This document shows, piece by piece, positions 10,702-20,998 of a DNA stretch of 64,000 nucleotides. The translations under genes and the position numbers were made by a program. The DNA is from Eublepharis macularius. Lineage: Eukaryota > Chordata > Lepidosauria > Squamata > Eublepharidae. The notes beneath the pieces are model-generated. The model saw nothing but the letters and a program-made list of their open reading frames with translations, made no database searches and was not told the origin of the DNA. The stretch covers positions 127,321,464 through 127,385,463 of the forward strand of contig NC_072796.1 in the NCBI RefSeq assembly GCF_028583425.1. Reading direction: 5' to 3'. Numbering within the stretch: the first letter of the stretch is position 1; every line of letters begins with the position of its first letter.

Positions 10702-12180
10702 GATGGCAGTTCATGGCAGATAGACCCCCAAACCCCTCCCAGAAAGTACTCCAATGCATTGGTTGAATGGATTTTTATTTAGAGATCCATTAAGTTCATG
10801 GGTACATCCATAGATGAGAAAATTGGCAGGAATGATTATACAGGCAAAGGCACTATTGATATATTGAGTACTATTCTCCCGTCCCTTGGAGCAGTTTGCA
10901 TTTAGGTGCAAAAACCTAAAAAGTTCCATGAGAAAACAATAGCTTCGTCTGAGTAGAAAGGGCAGAAGATTCCAAAGAAAGCAAAGTCTTTCTCTCTCCC
11001 CTGGGAAACGGTAACATTTCTGGTTCCAGCTGCAAGGCCAGCGCCGCATATTTTCAGAGATAACAGGCTGGTTACTTTCCCTGTGAAATCAGCATTAGTA
11101 CTTTCGTTTTCAGGCAGGTCGAGAATGGCATGACTATGGCTACATTACAAAGCATAACTATATGCTCATGGCATGAGATCAATACATTAGAATGAAGAGC
11201 TCAATACAGTGGATCAGAGAACACAAATGGCATGGGTGTGTGCACACATGACGTATGCCCAGGTGCTCTCTGTAACATGTAAATCAGCTCTTCAGAAATC
11301 TACTCATTCCAAAAGTCCAGTTAAAGCCACTGGGTTGAATCCTATGAACTGCAAGCGTCCTTCTTTGCTGTTCCTCTAGTCTCCTAAAAAGTCAGCGCTG
11401 AGGGTTGGGAGAGCTTCTTGAGGCACAAATGGCTACAAAGATCTACCACTGCAGTTTGTAGGATCAAACCCTCTCCCGTTTTTGATTCTTAAATCTAGAA
11501 TGTGTGCCGCGCAGCAACCAAGCAGCAGAACAGAGGGCCTGAATGTTTCTGCTAAAGAACGGAAATTCGAAAGAAGCACAGATGCTTGCATTCTCCCAAA
11601 CACAGATTGTTCATTGTTACTCATAAAGACAGGTTTGAAACTGATTGCCGATTTATTCTTTTCAAGGTCAGGACAAACACATGATTATAGGAATTAACTT
11701 CTACAACCAGGTCTTAAATCCCACCATTTACGACATCGTAAACACCACTCTTTTCTTTGATGGGTTACAAATAAGGAATCTTGAGGACGCTGGGCTACGG
11801 GCGTATTTGTACTGGGCTGGTTTCCCAGGTATGCTTCTATTAAAGTAAGGCTCATAATTAGCCCATGGTAATTTGCTGTTAAATTACTTCTGGGAGATGT
11901 AACAGCCCTGATAGAGCCCACTTCATCAGATGCATGAAGTGCTACACTTAATTGGCAGATATGTATGTATATGGGTTCAAACTGAAAAGGGAAAGTAAGG
12001 GTTGGGGAGAAGTTTTTACAAAATATAGCAGAAGGCCAAGCAATTGAGAGATCGATGGGCAGAGTGCAGATCAAAAGAAGCTAGAGAAAGTAAATGGTCT
12101 CATTAGAGTGGATGTATCCCATTCTGTCCCAAAGGGTGAAGAGTTTGCAAAACAAGTGAACAGTGTACATCAAGATGGGT
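10702..12180. other. No gene; fragment of the hammerhead-like repeat near 11900-11940
   Basis: Mostly unassigned DNA. On the minus strand near 11900-11940 it reads CATCTGATGAAGTGGGC, which matches the CUGANGA part of the hammerhead-like family, but the GAAA half is not preserved. Confidence 0.35.
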
Positions 12181-12181
12181 A

Positions 12182-12300
12182 GCTGTTTTAGTCTGCCTTT
12201 AGCAATAGAAAGGAGCAAGAGCCAAGTAGCACCTATAAGACTAACAAAATTTGAGGTAGAGTATGAGCTTTCGTGAGTCACAGCTCACTTCTTCAATGTA
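12182..12300 (-). repeat. Hammerhead-like dispersed repeat
   Basis: On the minus strand: TTGAAGAAGTGAGC, loop TGT, GACTCACGAAAGCTCATAC, then TTTTGTTAGTCTTATAGGTGC. The stem GTGAGC/GACTCAC between a CUGANGA-like box (first base changed) and GAAA is well formed. The 3' part (GGTGCTACTTGG) matches other copies in the window. Confidence 0.65.
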
Positions 12301-12309
12301 CATCAGGTG

Positions 12310-12665
12310 CAGTAGCATAGCGTAGCTTAAGAGCTCCCCGGGCAAGGCATGTTTCCTGCTTTTTCTTTTTTTATCTCCCTTGCACGTGCGCAAAGTGTGT
12401 GCATGCGCTCCTGGGCCCGCGCGATGACATTACTTCAGTGACGTCATTGCACAGGACACGGCTGCCCCCCTCTGCAGCAGCTGCCTGCCCCGCCGCAGCC
12501 AGCTGGGCCACTGCAGGAAGGCCGTCTCGGTGCCCAGTGAGCCGGCTGCCCCCTAAGCATGCAGGCGGCGCGGACAGCCTCCCCAAGGGCATGGTGCACC
12601 CCTACAAATTTTGTGCCCAGGGCAACCGCCTCTCTGCCCCCCCCCCCACATACACTACACCACTG
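12310..12665. mobile_element. hAT-type element, CAGTRGCRTAG tips
   Basis: Tips CAGTAGCATAGCGTAG and TACACTACACCACTG are diverged inverted repeats; flanks ATCAGGTG and ATCAGTTG agree at 7 of 8. GC-rich interior with a TGACGTCA-bearing palindrome near 12422-12451. No transposase frame. Confidence 0.75.
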
Positions 12666-12673
12666 ATCAGTTG

Positions 12674-13590
12674 TCCTCAACGTGGTGCCCGCCCACACTT
12701 TTCCTGGGACTCACCAAGTATTTTTAGAAAATGAATGGGGCTCAATCAGGCGTTTGCTCAGCAGGGTTTCTGATTGACCATTGAAGATCTAATTCGCTGT
12801 GCAGATTTTTTAAATGTTGCTTTGGTAGCACCTAGCACCACAGAACAAGGATCTCAAACATTACCTTTGTCTTAAAAAGACATCCACCCATCCGTGGTCC
12901 TCAGCTCACCTTGCCTTGCTCTCCTTAGACCATTTAACTTTCACCTACCCCTTGCTCTCTCACCTTTACTTTCAGTCGTGGTTTTGGCCATTGCTGTCTG
13001 TTTCTCACACTTAGGAATGTAGAAATCTGCAGCTTATCAAATCAGATCATCCCTAACGCAGCCTCAACCGTCTTTCGACAACCAGCCGAACATTTCCATT
13101 TCATATCGGCACAGCTCGTGCATGAGAAATTCATAGTGGACTGCAGGTCAGTTTTACACAGAGTTAGCAGATAAGTTCCCCGAAGTACAGACATAAACCA
13201 TTCATGCCTGCGGCTCCTGATTTATTCCTCAAGTCATCTTGGCTTAGATTTGCTCTGTAAACCTTAGCCGTAAGGAAGTTTTACTATCAATCTGATCTTG
13301 TTTGGGATGCCCTTTAAAAAGCTTCCTTTTTAAAAGGCACAATCAGACCACAGCAGCTTAGAGTGTTTTTGTGTTGGCTTAACAGCTAGAGGTCACCTTT
13401 GGATCCCAATAGTTTTTCTTTTTCTTTTTAAATTCAGCCCTCCTTTTCAATTCCCGGGCTGTTTCTCTGCAAACCAGGCAGGAAAGCCTCTGCATATCAA
13501 AAGGTGCCACTGGAATTTCTCCTTTTAAGTAATCAGTTGGGTGATTGGTTATTGAAGGATTGATTAATAGATGGATTTAGCTCACCTTAG
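12674..13590. other. No feature recognised
   Basis: Non-repetitive by eye, especially 13000-13400. Could hold conserved non-coding DNA; not demonstrable here. Confidence 0.35.
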
Positions 13591-13595
13591 ATAGC

Positions 13596-13780
13596 CCAAG
13601 ACAGCCCAATCTCATCAGATCTTGGAAGCTAAACAAGGTTGGTCCCGACTGGCCCTTGAATGGGAAGTCCAGGGTTGCTACTCAGAGGCAGGCAAGGGCA
13701 AACCATCTCTGGCCATCTCTTTCCTTGAAAACCCTACGGGATTACCATCTGTCAACTGTGATTTGATGGTGTGTTACACA
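13596..13780 (+). repeat. 5S-rRNA-derived SINE (Sauria type)
   Basis: CCAATCTCATCAGATCTTGGAAGCTAAAC follows the internal promoter half of 5S rRNA, then a body with GAGGCAGGCAAGGGCAAACC and a tail ending TTTGATGGTGTG. Diverged. A 5S rRNA gene is excluded because the 5S match is partial and runs into the SINE body. Confidence 0.8.
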
Positions 13781-13811
13781 CATACACAATTAGGCATAGT
13801 CCTGACCTGAA

Positions 13812-14015
13812 AAGTCCAAGCTAGCCAGATCTCGTCAGCACTCAGAAGCTAAGCAGGGTTGGCCCTGGTTAGTACTTGGATGGGAGACCACAAAGGAAGT
13901 CCAGGGCTGCTACACAGAGGCAGGCAATGGCAAATCACCTATAAATGCCTCTTTCCTTGAAAACCCTATGGTGTCGCCGTAAGTCAGCTACTACGTGATG
14001 GCAAAAAAAGTAAAT
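13812..14015 (+). repeat. 5S-rRNA-derived SINE (Sauria type)
   Basis: AGATCTCGTCAGCACTCAGAAGCTAAGCAGG and GTTAGTACTTGGATGGGAGACC match 5S rRNA closely. The tail GTAAGTCAGCTACTACGTGATGGCA resembles a Bov-B LINE 3' end, as in Sauria SINEs that borrow Bov-B machinery. It stands directly downstream of another copy. Confidence 0.88.
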
Positions 14016-14112
14016 TAGGCATGCTGCAAATTTCAACATGAACATGGTAGCTAGGCAATTCCCTTATTCAGCTCCGTCAGTTAGACATGAGACCGTTTCG
14101 TGATTAGATCAA

Positions 14113-14297
14113 ATCAAGGGTGATTCTGCACGTCCCGGCATAGTGCTATACTCGCGCACCGAGGGTGTCTTCCTGGTGTGATTTCTGATGTCATTGTACC
14201 TTGATGCCACTCTCGAGGCGGGATGATATCAGAAATCACGCCAGGAAGGCACCTTTGTTGCGCAAGTATAGCGCTATGCCAGGATGTGCGGAGTTGC
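14113..14297. mobile_element. Foldback MITE
   Basis: About 75-base arms: GGCATAGTGCTATACTCGCG and TTCCTGGTGTGATTTCTGAT are mirrored by ATCAGAAATCACGCCAGGAA and CGCAAGTATAGCGCTATGCC. No clear target duplication; superfamily unknown. Confidence 0.75.
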
Positions 14298-14370
14298 ATC
14301 AGATTGCTTTCTTGTCAAATTTATTAAATTTGATGGAAAATGTATCTTTGTTACCTAGAAGAAGAAATCT

Positions 14371-14446
14371 AGATTTACACAACTGAATAGTGGGGGGAAA
14401 TACCATCAAGATTTACACAACTGAATAGTGGGGGGAAATACCACCA
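14371..14446. repeat. 38-bp tandem duplication
   Basis: AGATTTACACAACTGAATAG and the following GGGGGGAAATACCA are repeated once with a 38-base period. Confidence 0.85.
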
Positions 14447-14849
14447 AATCTATACACTGTGTATATTTAAAATGTGCTTTGCAGACGATGAGGGTAAGAG
14501 AATATGACCTATGGATGGGTTGGATCCAGGTGAATTTTCCCAATGTAATTTCTGGCAATTGCCCCGTGCTCTGGCAGACCCCTCATGTCATTCTTTGGGG
14601 TCCCCTTTCCCCCAGGAGTAGCATTTGTGGTGATCAGTAGGAGGGTAAGGGAGGAGGGATGCAGGAAAAAGTTCAATTCCGCTATTCCTGTCTGGATCCA
14701 ACCCATGGTGCCCTCATACGGGATATTTTTCTTTATAAATGTATGTTTTCTTCTCCAGTGATTCATTTTCTCTCCCATTGTCTAGCTCATAAGTATAATA
14801 TGCTCATCATGGCAGCCATTTGCTAGCCCCCTTGCCCTCAACTTCTGAA

Positions 14850-15205
14850 CTAAGTAAAGATTCCAAACTGTCAGCAGAGGCAGTCCCAGGTAGAGTTTGT
14901 TACAGTAGCCTGATAATGGGTGTTTCTGTGGCATGTGGTCAGACCCATCTTTTGCAGAAATAATTGTGTTTGGCACACAGTCAACACCAGTGAAGGGCCT
15001 TCGAGTCATCTCACCATCATTTTGGTCAGAAGAACACCCAAAACTGTGTACACTACAGTCCGGGGCTGGTTTAACATATGTTCCAGAATCAGTTTTACTC
15101 TCAATCCTCAACACCTGCATTTTGTTTGGATTAAGCTTGAGTTTGCTTGCCCTAACCCAGTCACTCACAGGTACCAAACACTGGCTAAGCACGTCTAATT
15201 GCCTC
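14850..15205 (-). mobile_element. L2 LINE reverse-transcriptase fragment
   Basis: On the minus strand the frame reads VSDWVRASKLKLNPNKMQVL (L2 thumb motif W-M-x-x-N-K-L-K-L-N-P-D-K-T-E-V-L) and later GYCNKLYLGLPLLTVWNLYLVQK, like the L2 phrase DYCNSLYLGLP. In-between segments are damaged. It stops just before the hAT element at 15258. Confidence 0.75.
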
Positions 15206-15257
15206 TATGGATCACGATGGACAAGAGAGCTAAAGCGGAATGTCAAGTTGTCACCAC

Positions 15258-16081
15258 TAGAGATGGGCACGAACCACATTACGAACCTCAAAACCCACAA
15301 AATTGGCAATCGTGCGATCGCGATCCGGCGGTTCGTTATCAGCCATGGCCAACGAACCAGTGTTCGGTAGAGGCCTGGTTCGTTGCATTCGGCCGCGGTT
15401 CGGGAAGCCAGATAGTCAGGCGCCAGCAATCAATTCCCCTGGCAATGGAGCCAGAGGAATGCCTGAACTCTGTCTGCACTCCTTCTGTCACCCTGGAAAC
15501 CTGAATGGAAGTCCAGCTTACCCTGATCGGCAGGTCTTCCTTCCAACCACGGAGCTGCAAAGCGGTTACAAGTTGGGAGAAGACACCCAGGGGAGGGAGG
15601 GGGAAGGGAGTGCTCTGTAGCCATGGGCACTCCAATCTCATCCCTGCAAACCCTGATAGGCAGCTCTGACGGCCAAACACAGACCTCCTGCGTTGCTCAA
15701 TGGGACCTGTGCTTATAAATAGCCATGGTCTCCCAGGCTGGGTGTCACTTTCTGCGAGCAGTGGAGTGGGACAGAGCTCTTGCTTGCCACTTGCTAGCCT
15801 TTGGGGAGAGAGACTGGGACTATAATTGAGCTTGGATTTTTGTGGGAGTTTCCTGGGGGCCTTGGATTGGAGAGGGTATAACTCCAAGATCCCTTTTGCA
15901 ATCTTGTCCAAACTTGGGTGTTGGCTGTAGGAGAACCTGCAAAAGACTCCCTGGGAATATGGGCTCTCTAAGTGTTACGGGGGTCGTTCCGCACCCCACA
16001 AACCGCGAACCGCAAACCAGTTTGGCAACGGAAAATGTTCGTTGCGGTTCATTAAATTTTTTTGGTTCGTGCCCATGTCTA
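15258..16081. mobile_element. hAT-type non-autonomous element, TAGAGATGGGCA tips, long copy
   Basis: Tips TAGAGATGGGCACGAACC and GGTTCGTGCCCATGTCTA with identical 8-base flanks GTCACCAC. At 824 bases it is the longest copy of the family here. A 190-codon frame on the minus strand (15339-15911) has no transposase signature. A TTATAAATA box lies near 15714. Confidence 0.88.
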
Positions 16082-16089
16082 GTCACCAC

Positions 16090-17023
16090 TGCCTCAGCAA
16101 CTGCTGGAAAATTTTGAGGACAGTCCCTAGGGAGGATCTTGTGGGGAGGATGTGACATCACTTCCGGGTGACACTGTAGGAATTCCTTATAATCTCTATG
16201 GTATAGAATACAGAGACATGAGGAAATTCCTAGAGGGTCATTATGGAGGCCATCTTTCAGTCATTTTTTCTCCCACTCCTCAATTTCTTGAGGGCAGGCC
16301 ATTGGAGATGCAGGTAGAATATTTACTCGCTGTGAGTGGGCAACTGGCAAACCTAGCTGAATTTTATCTGCAGTTTGATAACTCCAAATCTCAAGTGATC
16401 TGTTCTAGCAGTCTGATGTAAATGTTAATCAGCAGAGGGGCAAGGACAAAATGGAACTTAAATTTAGAGAAGAAATGTACTGGGTTGCATCCCGAGGATT
16501 CGTTCTATTTCTCATATAAGAAAGAAGCTCCAACCATAAGCAGAATGAATCTACCAGGCCCCAAACGCTATGTTTTCATTACAGAGCAGTTAATAGTATG
16601 ATTAATGGTGTGTTTGGTGTGCATGGTTTAAACGAAAGAAATTTTTTAAAATTAATTAAAAACCATTCATTTTAATTGTTGTCCCCCATGAACAGATCCT
16701 TATTGCTGACGGAAGGGAGAACAATTTGTTTGGCAGCGAGGGATGCCTTAGGAATTTACCCTACAAGACGGAGGAGGGGGAGAAGTTCTTGCACTAATTT
16801 GCATGCTTATGTTGTGTCTAATTAATATAGTTTGCATATTATTTTCACAAGCTTGGCAGCTGCCAAAATGCAGTTGGGAACATGCTGTACTTAATCTGAA
16901 ATATTCTTAAAAGGAATTTCTTTTCTCCAACTGTGAGAAACTTGAACCGGAGAGAAAGGAAAAAGACAAAATAGAGGACGAAATCGCAACCACTGCATCA
17001 AGCCTATCCAATCTGTTTACTTA
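16090..17023. other. Repeat-free, homeobox/POU-site-rich stretch (16600-16960)
   Basis: From 16600 on no transposon is visible. At 16790-16850 it reads CTAATTTGCATGC, TCTAATTAATATAG and TTTGCATATTA, a cluster of octamer-like and TAAT homeodomain sites, followed by CTTGGCAGCTGCCAA (E-box and NFI-like half sites). It resembles developmental enhancers in composition. Around 16149-16260 there is a short foldback (AGGAATTCCTTATAATCTCT / AGAGACATGAGGAAATTCCT). Confidence 0.4.
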
Positions 17024-17024
17024 G

Positions 17025-18487
17025 AATCATAGAATCATAGAGTTGGAAGGGGCCATACAGACCATCTAGTCCAACCCCCTGCCCAGTGCAGGATCAGCCT
17101 AAAGCATCTCTGACAAGTATTCATCCAGACTCTTCTTGAAAACTGCCAGTGAAGGGGAGCTCACCACCTCCCTAGGCAGCTGATTCCACTTTGGAACTAC
17201 TCTGACCGTGAAAAAGTTTTTCCCAATATCCAGCCGGTACCTTTGTGCATGTAGTTTTAGCCCATTGCTTCGCGTCCTACCCTCTGCTGCCAACTGGAAC
17301 AGCCTTTGCCCTCCTCCAAATGACAGCCTTTCAAATATTTAAAGAGAGCAATCGTGTCCCCCGTCAACCTCCTCTTCTCCAGACTAAACATTCCCAAGGC
17401 CCTCAGCCTTTCCTCTCATAGGGCTCAGTCTCCAGACCCTTGATCATTCTTGTTGCTCTCCTCTGCACCCTCTCGATTTTGTCCACATCCTTTTTGAAGT
17501 GAGGCCTCCAGAACTGCACACAATACTCCAGGTGTGGCCTGACCAAGGCAGTATAGAGAGGGGCTATGACCTCCTGCAATTTCGATGCTATGGCCCCTTT
17601 GATACAACCCAGGATTGAATTAGCCTTTTTTGCCACCACATCACACTGACTGCTCATATTCAGTTTACAGTCCACTCTTACCCCAAGATCCCTTTCACAT
17701 ATACTACTGCCCAGAAGTGTATCCCCCATCCAGTATTTGTGCTTCCCATTTTTGTGGCCCAGATGTAATACTGTGCACTTGTCTTTGTTGAATTGCATCC
17801 TATTCACAGCTGCCCACTTCTCCAGAGTATTCAGGTCTTGTTGACTTTTAATTCTATCTTCTTGGGTGTTGGCTACTGCTCCCAATTTGGTATCATCAGC
17901 AAATTTAATGAGCAGCCCTTCCACTCCTTCATCCAGATCATTGATAAAAATATTGAAAAGTACCGGGCCCAAAACCAAGCCCTGCGGCACCCCACTGGAC
18001 ACCTCCCTCCAATCTGATGAAACGCCGTTGACCACCACTCTTTGAGTGCAGTCCTCCAACCAGTTCCCTATCCACCGATCTGTCCTATAGTCTACTCCAC
18101 AGTCTTCCAGTTTGCCCATCAGAATGTCATGGGGGACCTTATCAAAAGCTTTACTGAAATCCAGATAAATCACGTCAACAGAGTTCCCCCAATCCAGTAA
18201 GCTGGTCACTCGATCAAAGAAGGAAACCAGGTTGGTCTGGCAAGATCTGTTAGGAACAAAACCATGCTGACTTCCCCAGATCACTGAGTGGTCCTTCAGT
18301 TGCTTACAGATTGATCCCTTTAAAATCTGTTCTAATATCTTCCCAGCAACAGAAGTCAGACTGACTGGCCTGTAGTTTCCCGGGTCATCCTTCCTCCCTT
18401 TCTTAAAGATTGGGATAACATTCGCTGTTCTCCAATCTTGTGGCACATCCCCAGTCCTCCAGGAGGCCTTGAAGATGATGGACAGGG
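17025..18487 (-). mobile_element. CR1 LINE, 5'-truncated, 3' end intact
   Basis: On the minus strand the element runs from about 18487 (5' truncation) to 17025, where it ends in the CR1-typical 8-base iteration CTATGATTCTATGATTCTA. It holds the reverse-transcriptase part of ORF2 and a terminal segment (17293-17099) reading KLHAQRYRLDIGKNFFTVRV and VFKKSLDEYLSEML. Relatively few breaks suggest a fairly young insertion. The 3' UTR is short (about 75 bases), normal for CR1. Confidence 0.93.
17403..18446 (-). pseudogene. CR1 ORF2 reverse-transcriptase segment
   Basis: 347 continuous codons. Fingers and palm motifs are all visible: WRTANVIPIFKKG at residues 5-17, NYRPVSLTS at 24-32, YLDFSKAFDKVPHD at 94-107 (first catalytic Asp), SGVPQGLVLGP at 151-161 and FADDTKL at 182-188 (catalytic Asp pair). 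The thumb region ends ...[14 protein letters not shown] at a stop; the rest of the ORF continues in another frame. The endonuclease domain is absent through 5' truncation, so it cannot move by itself. Confidence 0.9.
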
Positions 18488-18763
18488 GTTATCTGACTCC
18501 AGAAGGGCTTTGCCATCAACTTTTCAAACTTATTTCTCAACTCACATGAACAAAAAGCTTTGCAGGGGGGATGAATGCTGGCAACTTCTGCAAAACTTTA
18601 CGTATTAAAATGTTGCGGACAACAGCTTAGAGTTAAATGAAACTTTGACCTAAAATCTAAACTTTAACAGGTTGGATCCAGATGAAACTGGCAATTTCCA
18701 CAGATTCTTCCTTTCTCTTGTAGAACGCCCCCCCCCCCCCGGTCAGTCCTTGTGGTCCCATGG

Positions 18764-19016
18764 AGAGCCAGTTTGGTGTAGTGGTTAAGAGCGGCAGGAC
18801 TCTAATCTGTAGAGCCAGGTTGGATTCCCCACTCCTCCACTTGAAGCCAGCTGGGTGATCTTGGGTCAGTCACAGCTCTCTCAGAGTGCTCTCAGCCCCA
18901 CCCATGTCACAGGGTGATTGTTGTTGTGGGGATAATAATAACACACTTTGTAAACCACTCTGAACTAGCATTAAGTTGTCCTGAAGGGCGGTATATAAAT
19001 CGAATCTTATTATTAT
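18764..19016 (+). repeat. tRNA-derived SINE
   Basis: AGAGCCAGTTTGGTGTAGTGG head, B-box-like GGTTGGATTCC, body CAGCTGGGTGATCTTGG, and tail CCTGAAGGGCGGTATATAAAT. Full length. Confidence 0.88.
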
Positions 19017-19099
19017 GTTATGTCTCCGAAGAGTAGTACTTCATGGGAAGAGGGAGAACATTTCCATTCCACTGTTGGATTCGATCCAAAGTTTCTTAG

Positions 19100-19330
19100 A
19101 TTTTCCCCTTAATGGAGTATGTTTTTATCCCCGCCTTCCTCTGAGAAACTCACATGTGGTTCTCCCGTCCTCATTTTAGCCCTCACAACTCTGTGAAGTA
19201 GGCTAGACTGAGAGAGAATAACTGGCCTGAAATCACCTAGGGGGTGTCATGGCAGAATGATGATTTGAAGCCCGGTGTTCTGTATCATAGTCCAACAATG
19301 CAAGCACTATAACCAATGGTTTCTTACACG
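19100..19330 (-). repeat. tRNA-derived SINE (MIR-like), diverged
   Basis: Complement of a tRNA-like head at the right (TATAACCAATGG) and body CCTCACAACTCTGTGAAGTAGG. Old copy. Confidence 0.55.
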
Positions 19331-20080
19331 GCACTGCCTCTTTCCCAGGGCAGCTGGCCCACAAAAAAATACCCCTGCGGACCAGAGCGCACCTCCACCC
19401 CTGGTGGCCCAGGCATGCCCTAAGGAACCAAATGGGCTGGCAACCCATGTGGCAGCGCCGGGGCGCCATTGTGCTGCCTGCTTTCGGCTCCCCCTACCCT
19501 CTGGTGCCTTAGCCTAGGACTGCCAAGTGAATGGGCTACCTTGGCTCTTTCCATATTCTCAGGACATGCCTAGAACTCAACCTTGAAGGGAATGCGGCTG
19601 GTCATATATAAATCTATGCTCAGAGTCACCTTCTTATTGTCATATGAAGCAATCTGGGTGATGGTGCTGCATTACAGTCACGTTAGCAATAGGTCAACTT
19701 AACAGTGTAAAACAGGCTGATATTGAGCACAGACCCACATCTGTTTTGAATGTCTCTTTCTGTGCACATGCATGCGCCATGGAACTTCTAGTCTGCTCTT
19801 TCTGTCCTAAGAGCCACACACTTAGCCATTCCTCATAGTGTTCTGTAGAGGGAGAAAATTATACATGCGCAACATACATACCTCAGGATCTGCAAGAAAT
19901 CTTTGAGACTTAGCTTATCTGCTTTTTTCCAACCAAAATACAAATAGGCATAGCATCAATCGTGCAGGACAGAGCCCTTGTAATGCAAGGTTTACCGCAT
20001 GTACTACCACCAGCTATAGTTTATCCTACCCACCACATCATGCTGCTAGTTTTTTACTGCTAGGGCAGAAACAGATGGAC
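19331..20080. other. No feature recognised
   Basis: No convincing exon or repeat beyond short fragments. Confidence 0.35.
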
Positions 20081-20084
20081 CCAC

Positions 20085-20545
20085 ATATCTACAGGACCAC
20101 TTCTCCCATTAGGAGTAAGGGCCTTCTGCAGGTGCCACCCTGCAATGTGAAAGATCAACAACTGCCCATATCTATTTACCGGCCAGGGCTTTTTTTCAGG
20201 GGGAACGCGGGGGAACGGAGTTCCGGAACCACTTGAGAATGGTCACATGGCTGGTGGCCCCGCCCCCTGATCTCCAGACAGAGGGGAGTTTAGATTGCCC
20301 TCCGCGAGGGCAATCTAAACTCCCCTCTGTCTGGAGATCAGGGGGCGGGGCCACCAGCCATGTGACCATTTTCTCTGAGGGCAACCCACTGAGTTCCACC
20401 ACCTCTTTTCCCAGAAAAAAAGCCCTGATTTACCCTATGGTATTGTTTATGAAATGTCCTTGATACTGTATTGAAATATACTTGATACTGATTGTCCTAG
20501 TCACATACTGTGTAATCCGCCTTGAGTCTCAGTGAGAAAGGCGGA
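20085..20545 (+). mobile_element. L2-like LINE 3' end, split by a hAT element
   Basis: Left part GGGCCTTCTGCAGGTGCCACC (20085-20181) and right part ending GTAATCCGCCTTGAGTCTCAG and GGCGGACTATACAT (20428-20545) are one LINE tail interrupted at 20182-20427. The element split at 46575 has the same flanking text. Confidence 0.7.
20182..20427. mobile_element. hAT-type foldback, CAGGGC tips
   Basis: CAGGGCTTTTTTTCAGG at the left and CCCAGAAAAAAAGCCCTG at the right; arms of about 100 bases pair through GATCTCCAGACAGAGGGG and its complement. Flanks ATTTACCG and ATTTACCC agree at 7 of 8. Inserted into an L2-like LINE. Confidence 0.88.
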
Positions 20546-20649
20546 CTATACATGAGGCAGTCAGGAGGTCTCCCACACTTCTGTGATTCTGCAAATTACC
20601 TAAAACAGAATTGTTTAGGCGAGCATTACTATAAGGGAATCAAGGCTAT

Positions 20650-20998
20650 ATTATAACAACATGGTATTTTATAAAGGGAATGGGGCTGTGATCTACTCCA
20701 CTGCTTTCAGTATGTATTATCTGTTTGCTGAATATATTATCCTACTCTGTTTTCATATTTTCATACTTTTTATACTTCATATTTTTATACTTTTATACTT
20801 AAACTTTTTATAATTTACTTATACATTTTTGCATTGCTTAATATATCGTGCCTAATACTTCATGCTTTGTAATACTAGTCCTATTACGTTGGTTGTTAGA
20901 CATCCCATCCCCTCGATTGCGTTGACTTTACACTGTGTAATCTACCTTGAGTCTCAGCAATAAAGGCCGACTATAAATAAAGTACAACAACAACAATA
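20650..20998 (+). mobile_element. Second L2-like LINE 3' end
   Basis: Ends GTAATCTACCTTGAGTCTCAG then AAAGGCCGACTATAAATAAAG and a CAA-rich tail. AT-rich 3' UTR upstream; no coding part. Confidence 0.6.

Noticed and set aside
13812-14015. 5S rRNA gene
   Set aside because: Only part of 5S rRNA is present and it continues into a SINE body and Bov-B-like tail.
15339-15911. 190-codon minus frame as a transposase
   Set aside because: No hAT dimerisation (hATC) or catalytic motif; lies inside a short non-autonomous element.
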